A stretch of DNA of 35,273 nt from Bacteroidota bacterium (GTDB lineage Bacteria; Bacteroidota; Bacteroidia; Bacteroidales; Tenuifilaceae). Positions 1-8,706 of this stretch are shown in pieces (the stretch's first letter is position 1; each line of letters starts with the position of its first letter). The stretch lies in assembly GCA_029560875.1 (NCBI GenBank), contig JAKQKB010000232.1, positions 1 through 35,273 of the forward strand, written 5' to 3'. Made by a program: the position numbers and the translations under genes. The notes beneath the pieces are model-generated. The model did no database searches, was not told the DNA's origin, and worked only from the letters and a program-made list of their open reading frames with translations.

Positions 1-94
1 TTGAGTGGTACGAATCAGAACCTTCCTCTAAAAACGAAAGAACTATGCGTTCTTTTTCTTTAATTGAAAATTTGTTTCTTGTTTTCTTTTTCAT
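1..94 (-). CDS. IS3-family transposase OrfA, N-terminal fragment
   Basis: The minus strand from ATG at 94-92 is open to the window edge and gives 31 codons, beginning MKKKTRNKFSIKEKERIVLS. A short basic start followed by a KFS.EEK..IV-like segment is typical of the first helix of the helix-turn-helix in IS3/IS150 OrfA proteins. OrfA normally binds the element ends and is joined to OrfB, the DDE catalytic part, by programmed frameshifting. Only the N-terminus is visible, so I cannot tell whether the gene is intact. A GGGGTG stretch upstream that could serve as ribosome binding site lies inside an inverted repeat (101-132). Confidence 0.65.
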   Translation of the reverse strand, partial: MKKKTRNKFSIKEKERIVLSFLEEGSDSYHS

Positions 95-139
95 AAAAAA
101 CACCCCAAATGTTATGTCTAACTTTTGGGGTGCAGTTCA
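1..139 (-). mobile_element. IS3-family insertion sequence, left end (cut by window edge)
   Basis: Read on the minus strand, the segment starting at 139 opens with TGAACTGCACCCCAAAAG. This resembles the terminal inverted repeats I know from IS3-family (IS150-like) elements of Bacteroidota. It is followed 45 bases later by the start of an OrfA-like reading frame. The rest of the element lies beyond position 1, so neither the other end nor a target duplication can be checked. The outer boundary at 139 is inferred from the repeat and could be off by a few bases. The element sits just past the 3' end of the 172-4391 operon and has the same orientation. Confidence 0.7.
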
Positions 140-171
140 TTTAGGGGCTTTTCTTATATCGAGATTAACTA

Positions 172-942
172 CTAATTCTCTTCAGCAATAGTATCGTCAA
201 CCAAAATTCGACCGCAGTACTCGCAAACAATCACTTTCTTACGTATTTTAATATCGAGTTGGCGTTGTGGTGGAATTTTATTGAAACAACCTCCGCAAGC
301 ATCACGTTGAACAGTAACAACTGCCAGACCATTACGTGCATTTCCCCTAATACGACGGTAAGCAGTGTACAACCTGGACTCAATAATATTTGCGTACTCC
401 TCAGATTTTTTCACCAAATCATCCTCTTCCTTTTGAGTTTCATTGATGATATTATCCAACTCAGTTTTCTTTAATCCTAAATCGTGAGTCCTATCCTCAA
501 GTTGTTTCTTAGATTGGTCGATAGACTGCTTTTTGTCCTTAACTTGCTGAGTGTATTCTTTTATACGTTTCTCGCAAAGTTCAATCTCTAGAGTTTGATA
601 TTCAATCTCCTTAGTTAAAGAGTCGAACTCGCGATTGTTTCTAACATTTTTTTGCTGCTCTTCGTATTTCTTAATTAAAGTCTCAGCATCTTTAATCTCT
701 TGTTTCTTCTTTGTAACCAGAGCCTCAAAGCTTTCTATCTCCTGCTTAAGGTTTTCCATTCTTGTCTCAAGACCCTCAATTTCGTCCTCAAGGTCTTGAA
801 CCTCCAAAGGAAGTTCTCCTCTAAGCATCTTAATTCTGTCGATTTTAGAATCTACCAGCTGTAACTGAAAAAGGATTCGTAACTTTTCCTCAACTGAAAG
901 CTCAGCAACTTGCTCAGCTGGTTTGTTCTTTTCTGCTGCCAT
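172..942 (-). CDS. C4-type zinc-ribbon coiled-coil protein (DUF164/zf-RING_7 family)
   Basis: This is a 256-residue protein. Roughly residues 30-185 form a long charged coiled coil, heptad-rich and full of K, E and Q. A C-terminal zinc ribbon follows with two CxxC pairs (CGGC and CEYC) about 25 residues apart. This is the standard layout of the DUF164/zf-RING_7 proteins, which are widespread in bacteria and often encoded next to Nif3 homologues. A role in nucleic-acid or ribosome binding has been proposed for the family, but I cannot assign one from sequence. It is the last gene of a minus-strand operon, with 6 bases separating it from the Nif3 gene. An IS3-family element follows its stop codon closely. 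Confidence 0.85.
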   Translation of the reverse strand: MAAEKNKPAEQVAELSVEEKLRILFQLQLVDSKIDRIKMLRGELPLEVQDLEDEIEGLETRMENLKQEIESFEALVTKKKQEIKDAETLIKKYEEQQKNVRNNREFDSLTKEIEYQTLEIELCEKRIKEYTQQVKDKKQSIDQSKKQLEDRTHDLGLKKTELDNIINETQKEEDDLVKKSEEYANIIESRLYTAYRRIRGNARNGLAVVTVQRDACGGCFNKIPPQRQLDIKIRKKVIVCEYCGRILVDDTIAEEN

Positions 943-948
943 ACCTTA

Positions 949-2043
949 TTATAAATAATTAATTGGATTAGTCGTTACTTTTGATTTCAAAACTGCAAAG
1001 TTAGGGAATTTTTTCGAGAGATAATCATAAAATAAATCTATTGTAAATTGCTCGCTCTCATAATGGCCAATATCAGCAATTAAAATCTTCCCTTCAGCAT
1101 CAAAAAACTGATGGTACTTAAAATCGCCTGTAACAAATACATCGGCCTTTGCAGCCATTGCTGCCTTTAAGAAACTAGCGCCAGAGCCCCCACAAAATGC
1201 AACTCTCTCAATATTTTTACTGGGTAATTCTGTGTATCGAACACAACCTGCATTAAATGCAGATTTTACAAATCGAAGGAAATCCATAGGTGCCATGGCG
1301 CTTTCCATATCGCCAACCATACCCAAACCCACCTCGTTATACCTATTATTTAAAGGGTATAAATCGTATGCAACTTCCTCGTAGGGATGGCTTGTAAATA
1401 ATGCATCCAACACTTTTGCTTGAATAGATTTTGGCATTATAGTTTCAAGCCTAACCTCAGGCTCCCGATGAATTTTACCTTTCTCACCCACAAAAGGATT
1501 AGTAGAATTATTACCCCTAAAGGTTCCAAACCCATCAACATTATATGAGCAGCAATCGTAATTGCCAATATGCCCTGCACCTGCATCAAAAATTGCAAAC
1601 CTTACTTTATCTGCATGATCTTTTGGAACAAATGTTACCAACTTTACAAGTTCATTTGCCAAAGGCTGAAGTATTTGAGGGTTTTTAACGCCTAGTTTAT
1701 TGGCAATGGCAAAGTTCACACCATTCTTAATACTATCAAAGTTTGTATGTGCTGCATAAATGGCAATATCGTTCTTGATAGCAAGAATAACTGATTGCTC
1801 AACGTAGTTGCTACCAGTAATTCGTTTTAAACCAGAAAAAATAATTGGATGATGAGCCACAATAACATTGGCTCCAACCTGAATAGCTTCGTTAACTACA
1901 TTTGGGGTAATATCCAGTGTTAATAGAACAGATTTAACTTCCATCTGCCTATCACCTATTATCAGTCCAGAATTATCGTAACTTTCTTGATATGATAATG
2001 GGGCTAGTTGTTCAAAAAAAATAACAATATCGCCTACCTTCAT
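949..2043 (-). CDS. Nif3-like dinuclear metal-centre protein (YbgI/YqfO family)
   Basis: This is a 364-residue Nif3 family protein. The N-terminal half carries the metal-binding AHHPIIF motif near residue 65, and the C-terminal part has the matching GHYESEQF segment, whose His and Glu complete the dinuclear site. At 364 residues it is longer than the roughly 250-residue E. coli YbgI. The extra stretch (about residues 130-235) corresponds to the CutA-like insertion seen in YqfO-type members. Family members form toroidal hexamers. The old label GTP cyclohydrolase I type 2 is not well supported biochemically. It lies 8 bases after the MerR gene and 6 bases before the zinc-ribbon gene, so it is surely cotranscribed with both. 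Confidence 0.9.
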   Translation of the reverse strand: MKVGDIVIFFEQLAPLSYQESYDNSGLIIGDRQMEVKSVLLTLDITPNVVNEAIQVGANVIVAHHPIIFSGLKRITGSNYVEQSVILAIKNDIAIYAAHTNFDSIKNGVNFAIANKLGVKNPQILQPLANELVKLVTFVPKDHADKVRFAIFDAGAGHIGNYDCCSYNVDGFGTFRGNNSTNPFVGEKGKIHREPEVRLETIMPKSIQAKVLDALFTSHPYEEVAYDLYPLNNRYNEVGLGMVGDMESAMAPMDFLRFVKSAFNAGCVRYTELPSKNIERVAFCGGSGASFLKAAMAAKADVFVTGDFKYHQFFDAEGKILIADIGHYESEQFTIDLFYDYLSKKFPNFAVLKSKVTTNPINYL

Positions 2044-2051
2044 TAGTGCAA

Positions 2052-2390
2052 CTACTCCAGTTGATCCTTAATTTCCAAAAGCATCTGTTTAATACTGGTT
2101 AAACTCTCAATAATTTTATAGTTATCGGAAACAGATTGCTTATTTTCACTCAATTTCTTTTGAGCTCCTTCAAGGGTCATTCTTTGCTCCTTAACCAAAT
2201 GGTATATTAACTTTAAATTCTCAATATCCTCTTTTGTAAAATACCTATTGCCCTTTTTATTCTTATGGGGTTTAATAATATCAAAATTTTTCTCCCAGAA
2301 ACGGATTAGAGATGTATTAACTTTCAACATATCGGCAACCTCGCCTATTGAATAGTACAACTTCTCAACTTTTTTCTCCTTGTAGGGCAT
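2052..2390 (-). CDS. MerR-family transcriptional regulator
   Basis: This is a 112-residue protein with a winged helix-turn-helix of MerR type at about residues 10-80. It shows the family pattern YSIGEVADMLKVNTSLIRFWE, followed by the NRYFTKEDIENL wing and helix. A short coiled-coil tail follows the DNA-binding domain. There is no effector-binding domain and no cysteine cluster, so it is not a metal- or redox-sensing member. A target cannot be named from the sequence. The gene sits 31 bases after an M23 peptidase gene and 8 bases before the Nif3-like gene, within the same operon. Short MerR proteins in this position next to M23 and Nif3 genes are, from memory, common in Bacteroidales. Confidence 0.88.
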   Translation of the reverse strand: MPYKEKKVEKLYYSIGEVADMLKVNTSLIRFWEKNFDIIKPHKNKKGNRYFTKEDIENLKLIYHLVKEQRMTLEGAQKKLSENKQSVSDNYKIIESLTSIKQMLLEIKDQLE

Positions 2391-2421
2391 TGGAATTAGG
2401 TCTTAGGGTTTTTATTAAGGT

Positions 2422-3393
2422 TTAATCGAAACTTTGTGTTGGCTGCGAAGCAATCTCAATTAATTTATTGTATTGCTCAGGAGTCAAATCATTAAAGTAG
2501 TAATTGATTGGATTTACTGGAGAGCCATTTCTTAAAACTTCATAGTGAAGATGAGGTGCTACAGATGTTCCTGTATTTCCAACATATCCAATTACACTTC
2601 CTCGTTTAACCTTCTGCCCTAGACGAACAATAATTTCGCTCATATGAGCATAAAGGGTTTCGTATCCAAACCCGTGATCAACAATTGTATTATAACCATA
2701 ACCACGCTGTGCGTACTCAGTCCTTTTCACAATACCATCGCCTGTTGAGTAAATCTCCGTTCCTGTTGGTGCAGTAAAATCCATACCTGTATGCATTTTA
2801 AGCACTTTGTAGAAAGGGTGTATCCGCATACCAAACGATGAAGCAACCCTTGTTAAATCCTTATTGCTAATTGGCATTATTGCAGGGATACTGCGTACCA
2901 TATCATCCTTGCGTTTAGCCAACATTGTGATTTCATCAAAAGATTTACTCTGGATGTATGCCTTTTTACTTAACTTATCTAACTTCTTTGTGGTTTCAAT
3001 AATAATTTTGCTATTGTTCAAACCTTCTAAGTAGGAATATCTATCAACTCCACCCATTCCTGCTTCACGAACAGAGGTATGTACTGGCTCTGCCTCAAAG
3101 ATAATCCTGTAAATATTATCGTCACGCTTTTGTAAATCTTCAAGAACTGCTCTAAGTTGATCAATACGTTTATTAATTAAATCGAAGTTCAGAAGCAATT
3201 CCTGATTTTCACGGCGAAGTTTGCGAACCTCTGGGGTATCAATAAAAAAAGGAAAAACTAAGTAAGAAATTATTGAAACAACGATGGCTGCAACAACATA
3301 CTTCATTATCCAAAAAAACTTCTCCCGAACCGAAGCTCTTACTTTCACGAAAATCAACTGCTCTGGATGAAATTTATATTTGTGCCTAGCCAT
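2422..3393 (-). CDS. Membrane-anchored M23 (LytM-type) peptidase, second of a tandem pair
   Basis: This is a 323-residue protein. A short basic N-terminal cytoplasmic segment is followed by one membrane helix (about residues 28-50), a periplasmic coiled coil (about 55-95), a linker, and a C-terminal M23 domain. The metal ligands of M23 are present: HTGMDF (HxxxD) and HLHYE (HxH), with a further His in YAHMS. It is therefore expected to be an active zinc endopeptidase on peptidoglycan cross-links, anchored in the inner membrane. It is paralogous to the gene at 3429-4391, sharing length, layout and the segments YSTGDGIV and DHGFGY. It lies 35 bases after that gene, in the same operon. Some coiled-coil M23 proteins are only enzyme activators, but the intact ligands argue against that here. 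Confidence 0.9.
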   Translation of the reverse strand: MARHKYKFHPEQLIFVKVRASVREKFFWIMKYVVAAIVVSIISYLVFPFFIDTPEVRKLRRENQELLLNFDLINKRIDQLRAVLEDLQKRDDNIYRIIFEAEPVHTSVREAGMGGVDRYSYLEGLNNSKIIIETTKKLDKLSKKAYIQSKSFDEITMLAKRKDDMVRSIPAIMPISNKDLTRVASSFGMRIHPFYKVLKMHTGMDFTAPTGTEIYSTGDGIVKRTEYAQRGYGYNTIVDHGFGYETLYAHMSEIIVRLGQKVKRGSVIGYVGNTGTSVAPHLHYEVLRNGSPVNPINYYFNDLTPEQYNKLIEIASQPTQSFD

Positions 3394-3428
3394 TGTGTGT
3401 TATTTTTTCTGATCGCAAAAATAATAAA

Positions 3429-4391
3429 CTAATCCATAAGTTCGCTAGAGTAGTTTTTCAGCATCGACTCGTAATCCTCCTCAGTCATATCGTTAAAATA
3501 GTTAAGAGGGTTTACAGAGCTATTCCTCACCAATACCTCGTAATGCAAATGAGGACCCGTGCTTTTTCCAGAACTACCAAGAGTGCCAACCATTTCAGCC
3601 CGTTCTATCTTATCACCAGCCTTTACAGTAATTTTGTGTAAGTGCGCATAGCGAGTTTTGTAGCCAAAACCGTGGTCAACAATTACCTGATTACCATAAC
3701 CACTAAACGAATAATCAGCTTCTACTACAATGCCATCGCCAGTTGAATACACCGGTGTTCCAATGGGGCCTGCGAAATCAATTCCGTGGTGCATTGTACG
3801 AACCCTATTCATGGGATCCTTTCTATAGCCATAAAAATCGGATATTCGAACAAGGTTTTTTACAGATATTGGCTGAATGGCAGGTACACACTCAATCATT
3901 CGTTCCTTATTCTTTGCCATTTCGGAAACCTCATCGAACGAACGCGACTGAATGTATGAACGCCACGATATTTCATCGAGCATCTTATACGTTTTAATCA
4001 GCATTGCAGAATTTGTATTGCCATACAAACTGGCATACTTTTCAGCCCCACCGTAACCACCACGACGAATAGATAAAGGTATGGAATCGGTTTCGAATAT
4101 TGAGCGGTAAATATTATTATCGCGCGACTCCATTTGAGCCAGCATAATATTCAACTCATTTAACTGCTTTATGGTTAACTCATACTTTAAAAGGTACTCG
4201 GAATTGGTTCTTTTAAGCCCTTGCTCAATGGGTGTATCTACAAAAATCGAAAATCCATACCCTAAAACAAAGAAAATTGCGAGGTAAAATCCAAGATGAA
4301 TTAGTATCTTTGCTAACCTTTTGTAGAATGGAATCCTTATTATATCAAAGGACAAAGTATGAGGGTTGAACTGATATTTTATTTTGGCCAT
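3429..4391 (-). CDS. Membrane-anchored M23 (LytM-type) peptidase, first of a tandem pair
   Basis: This is a 320-residue paralogue of the next gene and the first gene of the minus-strand operon. It has one membrane helix at about residues 30-52, a coiled coil at about 55-95, and a C-terminal M23 domain with HHGIDF (HxxxD), YAHLH and HLHYE (HxH). All zinc ligands and the catalytic His are therefore present. The predicted role is cell-wall hydrolysis from the inner membrane, probably in growth or division. The start at 4391 gives the same basic N-terminus as its paralogue and lies about 50 bases downstream of a good minus-strand promoter (4444-4474). Keeping two active copies in tandem suggests they divide the work or form a complex, but that is inference. 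Confidence 0.9.
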   Translation of the reverse strand: MAKIKYQFNPHTLSFDIIRIPFYKRLAKILIHLGFYLAIFFVLGYGFSIFVDTPIEQGLKRTNSEYLLKYELTIKQLNELNIMLAQMESRDNNIYRSIFETDSIPLSIRRGGYGGAEKYASLYGNTNSAMLIKTYKMLDEISWRSYIQSRSFDEVSEMAKNKERMIECVPAIQPISVKNLVRISDFYGYRKDPMNRVRTMHHGIDFAGPIGTPVYSTGDGIVVEADYSFSGYGNQVIVDHGFGYKTRYAHLHKITVKAGDKIERAEMVGTLGSSGKSTGPHLHYEVLVRNSSVNPLNYFNDMTEEDYESMLKNYSSELMD

Positions 4392-4443
4392 CGGCTACTC
4401 CTGCTAAGTTATTGATAATTATTCCATTTTGACTAACGGCAAC

Positions 4444-4474
4444 AAAACTAACGTAAAATTATAATTTTGCAAAG
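4444..4474 (-). promoter_or_regulatory. Bacteroidota-type promoter for the M23-MerR-Nif3 operon
   Basis: On the minus strand TTTG (4474-4471), 19 bases and TAGTTTTG (4451-4444) match the -33/-7 promoter consensus TTTG / TAnnTTTG of Bacteroidota. Transcription would start near 4437, about 45 bases before the first M23 start codon. The -33 box touches the -7 box of the opposing alaS promoter. Confidence 0.6.
4463..4470 (+). promoter_or_regulatory. Bacteroidota-type -7 box for alaS
   Basis: TAATTTTG matches TAnnTTTG and lies 73 bases before the alaS start codon. No clear TTTG -33 box is visible at the right distance upstream, so the site is weaker than the minus-strand promoter it abuts. Confidence 0.45.
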
Positions 4475-4542
4475 CTAAAATATAATTTTTTTTATCAAAA
4501 TGATTAAATAATTAAAATTAACAGTTTCAAACCAAGATATTT

Positions 4543-7161
4543 ATGAACTCAATAGAACTTAGAACTGCATTTTTGGAATTTTTTAAGAGCAAATCGCATC
4601 AGATTGTTCCATCTGCTCCTATGGTAATTAAGAATGATCCAACCCTGATGTTTACTAATGCAGGGATGAATCAGTTTAAAGATATTTTCCTTGGAAACTC
4701 TCCTGTAAAGTACCCAAGAATAGCAAATTCGCAAAAATGTTTACGCGTTTCGGGTAAGCATAACGACCTTGAGGAGGTTGGACACGACACATACCACCAC
4801 ACAATGTTTGAGATGTTGGGGAACTGGTCGTTTGGCGATTATTTCAAGAACGAAGCCATTGACTGGGGTTGGGAATTTTTAATTGATGTTCTTAAAATTG
4901 ATAAAGAGAGAGTTTACGCAACAGTTTTTGAGGGTAGCCCTAACGAAGGTGTTGAGATGGACTCCGAGGCAAAAGACCGCTGGAAAAAATATTTACCAGA
5001 GGAACGCATTCTGCTTGGCAACAAAAAGGATAACTTCTGGGAAATGGGCGATACAGGTCCTTGTGGCCCTTGCACCGAAATCCACGTTGATATTCGTAGC
5101 GACGAGGAACGCAAGGCAATCCCCGGACACAAAATGGTTAACACTGGTCACCCTCAAGTAATTGAGATTTGGAACCTTGTGTTTATTCAGTACAACCGCA
5201 AAGCAAACGGTACACTTGAGCCACTTCCAGCAAAACACGTCGATACAGGGATGGGATTTGAGCGTTTGGCAATGGTTACCCAAGGTAAAAAGAGTAACTA
5301 CGATACCGATGTATTCACTCCAATAATCAACCGCATATCACAAATGTGCGGAATTGAGTACGGCAAAGACCAAAAGGCCGATGTTGCAATGCGTGTTATT
5401 GCCGACCACCTACGTGCAATTAGCTTCTCAATTGCCGATGGTCAACTACCATCGAACGTTAAGGCTGGTTATGTAATCCGCAGGATTTTACGCCGTGCTG
5501 TACGTTACGGCTATACATTCCTAAATTTCAGAGAGCCATTTATCGATAGCCTTGTGCCAGTTTTGGTGGAGCAAATGGGCAACCACTTCCCAGAGCTGAA
5601 GGCTCAAAAGGATTTAATTATCAACGTAATTAATAAGGAGGAAGCAGCATTCCTTCACACACTTGAAACAGGTATTCGTCTTTTAGACCAGCAAATTGCA
5701 AAGGCTAAAAAGGAAAAACTTTCGGAGATTTCGGGCAAAGAGGCATTTGTGCTTTACGATACTTACGGTTTCCCACTCGATTTAACCGAGTTAATTCTTC
5801 GTGAAAACGACCTTGGCGTTAACCGCAAGGAGTTTGATGCCGAAATGACCACACAAAAGGAGCGTTCGCGCGCCGATGCTGCTGTAGAAGCTCACGATTG
5901 GGAAGAAATTTTGGATATCGACGAGGTTGAGTTTGTTGGTTACGACTCGCTAAAAGCCGATGTTCGCATTGCAAAAATGCGTACCGTAAAAACTAAAGGA
6001 ACTGAGCAATACCATATTGTACTGGATAAAACTCCATTCTACGCTGAGTCGGGCGGACAGGTTGGCGACAGCGGAACAATTGAAGGCGATGGTGAACCTA
6101 TCAACGTTATCAATACATTCAAAGAAAACAACTTGATTATTCACCTAGTTGACCGACTACCAAGCAAACCAAAAGCACAATTCTTTGCGAAGGTTAATGT
6201 AGAGAACAGAACTAGCACCGCCAATAACCACTCTGCCACTCACCTACTGCACAATGCGCTGCGTAAAGTTCTTGGAACACACGTTGAGCAAAAAGGCTCG
6301 TTGGTTGGCCCAGACTACCTACGTTTTGACTTCTCGCATTTCCAAAAGATGACCGACGAGGAAATCCGTCAGGTGGAAAAGCTTGTTAATAGGGCTATTC
6401 GCCAGAATATTACACTGGACGAGCACCGCGATGTTCCAATGGAGCACGCTCAACAAATGGGTGCTATGGCGCTATTCGGCGAAAAGTATGGCGACTCTGT
6501 AAGAGTTATCCGCTTTGGCGAATCGGTGGAGCTTTGCGGTGGAACTCACGTTCACGCAACCGGACAAATTGGGATGTTCAAGTTAACATCGGAAGGTGCC
6601 ATTGCAGCTGGGATACGCAGAATTGAGGCCATCACTGGTGTTAAAGCCGAGGAGTTTGTTTACTCGCAGGTTGAAACAATCAAGGAGATTAAAACCATAC
6701 TTGGCAACCCAGCAAGCGTAACTCAAGCAGCCAACAAGTTGGTTGAGGAGAACGAAGCGCTACGCAAGGAAATTGAGATGTTCCAAGCAGAAAAGCTTAA
6801 GGAGATTAAATCGACCTTAAAGCAAAAGGTTCAGCAGCACGATGGTATCAACATTATCAGCGAGTGCGTTACAGTTAGCAATGCCGATGCCATTAAGGAC
6901 TTAGCTTTCCAGCTAAAGAACGAGGTTGCCGACCTTTACCTAGTACTTGGTGCCGAAATTGCCGGAAAAGCAGTTCTAACCATTATGATTTCCGACAAAC
7001 TGGTAGAGGCACGCCAGCTAAACGCATCGAATATTGTACGCGAAGCCGCTAAGGAAATACAAGGTGGTGGCGGAGGACAAGCATTCTACGCAACCGCAGG
7101 TGGTAAAAATCCAACAGGACTAGAATCGGCCATTGCTAAGGCAGTACAGATTATAAAGTAA
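4543..7161 (+). CDS. alaS: Alanyl-tRNA synthetase
   Basis: This is an 872-residue class II synthetase that charges tRNA-Ala with alanine in the cytoplasm. It is the usual length for the family. The N-terminal catalytic core begins with an [19 protein letters not shown] segment and includes the motif-2 region [15 protein letters not shown]. The editing domain, which removes mischarged Ser or Gly, has its zinc ligands H563 and H567 (HSATH) and C665 and H669 (CGGTH). The C-terminal DHHA1 oligomerisation domain ends with a glycine-rich GGGGGQ segment near residue 845. The gene diverges from the M23 operon and is closed by an intrinsic terminator at 7184. Its G+C content is visibly higher than that of the accessory genes that follow. 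Confidence 0.98.
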   Translation: MNSIELRTAFLEFFKSKSHQIVPSAPMVIKNDPTLMFTNAGMNQFKDIFLGNSPVKYPRIANSQKCLRVSGKHNDLEEVGHDTYHHTMFEMLGNWSFGDYFKNEAIDWGWEFLIDVLKIDKERVYATVFEGSPNEGVEMDSEAKDRWKKYLPEERILLGNKKDNFWEMGDTGPCGPCTEIHVDIRSDEERKAIPGHKMVNTGHPQVIEIWNLVFIQYNRKANGTLEPLPAKHVDTGMGFERLAMVTQGKKSNYDTDVFTPIINRISQMCGIEYGKDQKADVAMRVIADHLRAISFSIADGQLPSNVKAGYVIRRILRRAVRYGYTFLNFREPFIDSLVPVLVEQMGNHFPELKAQKDLIINVINKEEAAFLHTLETGIRLLDQQIAKAKKEKLSEISGKEAFVLYDTYGFPLDLTELILRENDLGVNRKEFDAEMTTQKERSRADAAVEAHDWEEILDIDEVEFVGYDSLKADVRIAKMRTVKTKGTEQYHIVLDKTPFYAESGGQVGDSGTIEGDGEPINVINTFKENNLIIHLVDRLPSKPKAQFFAKVNVENRTSTANNHSATHLLHNALRKVLGTHVEQKGSLVGPDYLRFDFSHFQKMTDEEIRQVEKLVNRAIRQNITLDEHRDVPMEHAQQMGAMALFGEKYGDSVRVIRFGESVELCGGTHVHATGQIGMFKLTSEGAIAAGIRRIEAITGVKAEEFVYSQVETIKEIKTILGNPASVTQAANKLVEENEALRKEIEMFQAEKLKEIKSTLKQKVQQHDGINIISECVTVSNADAIKDLAFQLKNEVADLYLVLGAEIAGKAVLTIMISDKLVEARQLNASNIVREAAKEIQGGGGGQAFYATAGGKNPTGLESAIAKAVQIIK

Positions 7162-7183
7162 ATAGCATTAATGCAAACCATAG

Positions 7184-7215
7184 AACGCCGCCATTTTTTG
7201 GTGGCGTTTTTTTGT
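7184..7215 (+). terminator. Intrinsic terminator of alaS
   Basis: A nine-base stem (AACGCCGCC with GGTGGCGTT, one G-T pair) encloses a loop of seven bases and is followed by a run of T. It lies 22 bases after the alaS stop codon. Confidence 0.8.
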
Positions 7216-7255
7216 TACCGGAAAATTTTATAAAATTGGATAAAGAAATCTGACT

Positions 7256-7768
7256 ATGAGTTCAATTACCCCAAAATTCATCCTCCGCCCATTCAGGGAA
7301 TCCGATGCCGAGAGCATTGCCAAGTACGCCAACAACCCCAGAATTGCAGCAAACCTCACCGATGGCTTCCCAAACCCTTACGGCCTGGACGATGCCAAAA
7401 AGTTCCTTACAATGGCCATTCAGAACGAGCCATACACCATTTTTGCCATTGAAATTAATGGCGAGGCCTGTGGTTCCATTGGAATTTTTGTACAATCCGA
7501 TATACACCGCAAATCGGCGGAGTGTGGCTACTGGCTCGCAGAGCCATACTGGGGAAAAGGGATTATACCTGAAGCCATAAAGCAGATTGTCAATTACGGT
7601 TTCCGTACTTTCGATATTGTTCGAATTTACGCCCGCCCGTTCAGCTTTAACAAGGAATCGCAAAGGGTTTTGGAAAAGGCTGGCTTTACGCTTGAAGCCA
7701 CGCTAAAAAAGGCCTGCTTTAAGAACGGCGAGTTCTGCGATGAGCTGATTTACTCCATTGTAAGGTAA
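7256..7768 (+). CDS. GNAT-family N-acetyltransferase (RimJ/RimL type)
   Basis: This is a 170-residue GNAT protein that transfers an acetyl group from acetyl-CoA to an unidentified amine. The N-terminus LRPFRESDAESIAKYANN is the usual RimJ/RimL opening. The acetyl-CoA pyrophosphate loop is visible as PYWGKGIIPEA near residue 100, and NKESQRVLEKAGF near residue 140 is the conserved C-terminal segment. The substrate cannot be told; the family includes ribosomal-protein acetylases and drug- or toxin-modifying enzymes. The last 81 bases (7688-7768) are repeated almost exactly at 9505-9585, beyond the abiE pair. The 3' end of this gene therefore appears to be the site of a past insertion or of a gene duplication. 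Confidence 0.9.
   Translation: MSSITPKFILRPFRESDAESIAKYANNPRIAANLTDGFPNPYGLDDAKKFLTMAIQNEPYTIFAIEINGEACGSIGIFVQSDIHRKSAECGYWLAEPYWGKGIIPEAIKQIVNYGFRTFDIVRIYARPFSFNKESQRVLEKAGFTLEATLKKACFKNGEFCDELIYSIVR
7688..7768 (+). repeat. 81-bp direct repeat, copy 1 (3' end of the GNAT gene)
   Basis: This segment covers the last 26 codons plus stop of the acetyltransferase. It matches 9505-9585 at 78 of 81 positions. The three differences are one silent or near-silent change at the start, a Ser/Ala change and an Arg/Lys change in the last four codons. Similarity may continue weakly for about 17 bases past the stop, where both copies share a TTCTTG segment in the same register. Confidence 0.9.
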
Positions 7769-7865
7769 CTGAATTTTCTTGCCTTAAGGTGTTGCTTATA
7801 ATACGATAGTAAACCTATGGCAATTCTTACCAACAAAAAAACTCACTAAAAAAATATAGTAATAA

Positions 7866-7897
7866 TTTGAGAATAGTAGATTAATTTGATACTTTTA
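7866..7897 (+). promoter_or_regulatory. Candidate promoter of the abiE operon
   Basis: TTTG (7866-7869), 20 bases and TACTTTTA (7890-7897) fit the Bacteroidota consensus except for the last base. It would start transcription about 10 bases before the abiEi ATG. This gives the module its own promoter, as expected for a self-contained toxin-antitoxin unit. AbiEi proteins repress their own promoter, but no clear inverted-repeat operator stands out here. Confidence 0.45.
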
Positions 7898-7914
7898 TCG
7901 AATATTTACTAAAC

Positions 7915-8706
7915 ATGAATGCGAAAGAATATATAAGATATCTGTTATCAATTGAAAATTACTCATTTTCATTGGATGAAATTGCTAAAGAAACAGCAGG
8001 TAGCAGTAATTCTTTAAAATTCGAACTTCTTAGACTGTCAGAAAAAGGAGAAATAGTAAATCTTCGTAAAGGCTTTTATTTAATTATCACACCAAGATAT
8101 TCTTCAGCAAAAAAACTTCCAATTCAACTTTATTGTGAAAAATTATTTAAGTATCTGAATAGGAATTATTATGTAAGTTTATTCTCCGCAGCTAAATTTC
8201 ACGGAGCTAGTCATCAACAGGTTCAACGAGATTACTTGATAACCGAGCAACCAAAATTTAACGATATATCAAAAAAGAATATAGACATTCGATTTTTCAC
8301 TACAAGAAACTGGGCGGATAAAAATATTCAGCAAAAAAAATCAGATGCCGGAGTTTTTAAAATCTCTAGTCCTGCTTTAACAATAGTAGATTTAATTCAT
8401 TATCAAACAAAACTGGGTGGCATTAACAGAGTGCTTGCTACAATTGAAGAATTGACAGAAGAATTAACAAAACATGACTTAGCTGAACTTTTAAGCTGGT
8501 ACCCAAACAAAAGTACATTGCAACGATTTGGTTTTTTGCTTGAAGAACTTGGAGCCGAAGAAGAGTTTCGAGAAATGATTTATTCAGAACTAAAAGTAAA
8601 AAACTTTTTTCCGGTTTTGTTAAGCCCAAAATCAAAAGAAAAGCCCGGCGCAGTTGATAATAGGTGGAAAGTAGATGTTAATGTAAAACTTGAAAGTGAC
8701 TTATGA
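7915..8706 (+). CDS. abiEi: AbiEi-type antitoxin / transcriptional repressor (type IV toxin-antitoxin)
   Basis: This is a 263-residue protein. The N-terminal 60 residues form a winged helix-turn-helix of the AbiEi type, ending in GEIVNLRKGFYLI. A C-terminal antitoxin domain follows, with the YYVSLFSAAKFHGASHQQ segment and the ISSPALTIVDLI motif typical of the family. AbiEi represses the operon and neutralises AbiEii without stable protein-protein binding, which defines type IV systems. In characterised cases such pairs block phage multiplication by abortive infection. The stop codon overlaps the toxin start by four bases (ATGA), indicating translational coupling. The assignment rests on family resemblance and on the partner gene. 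Confidence 0.88.
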   Translation: MNAKEYIRYLLSIENYSFSLDEIAKETAGSSNSLKFELLRLSEKGEIVNLRKGFYLIITPRYSSAKKLPIQLYCEKLFKYLNRNYYVSLFSAAKFHGASHQQVQRDYLITEQPKFNDISKKNIDIRFFTTRNWADKNIQQKKSDAGVFKISSPALTIVDLIHYQTKLGGINRVLATIEELTEELTKHDLAELLSWYPNKSTLQRFGFLLEELGAEEEFREMIYSELKVKNFFPVLLSPKSKEKPGAVDNRWKVDVNVKLESDL

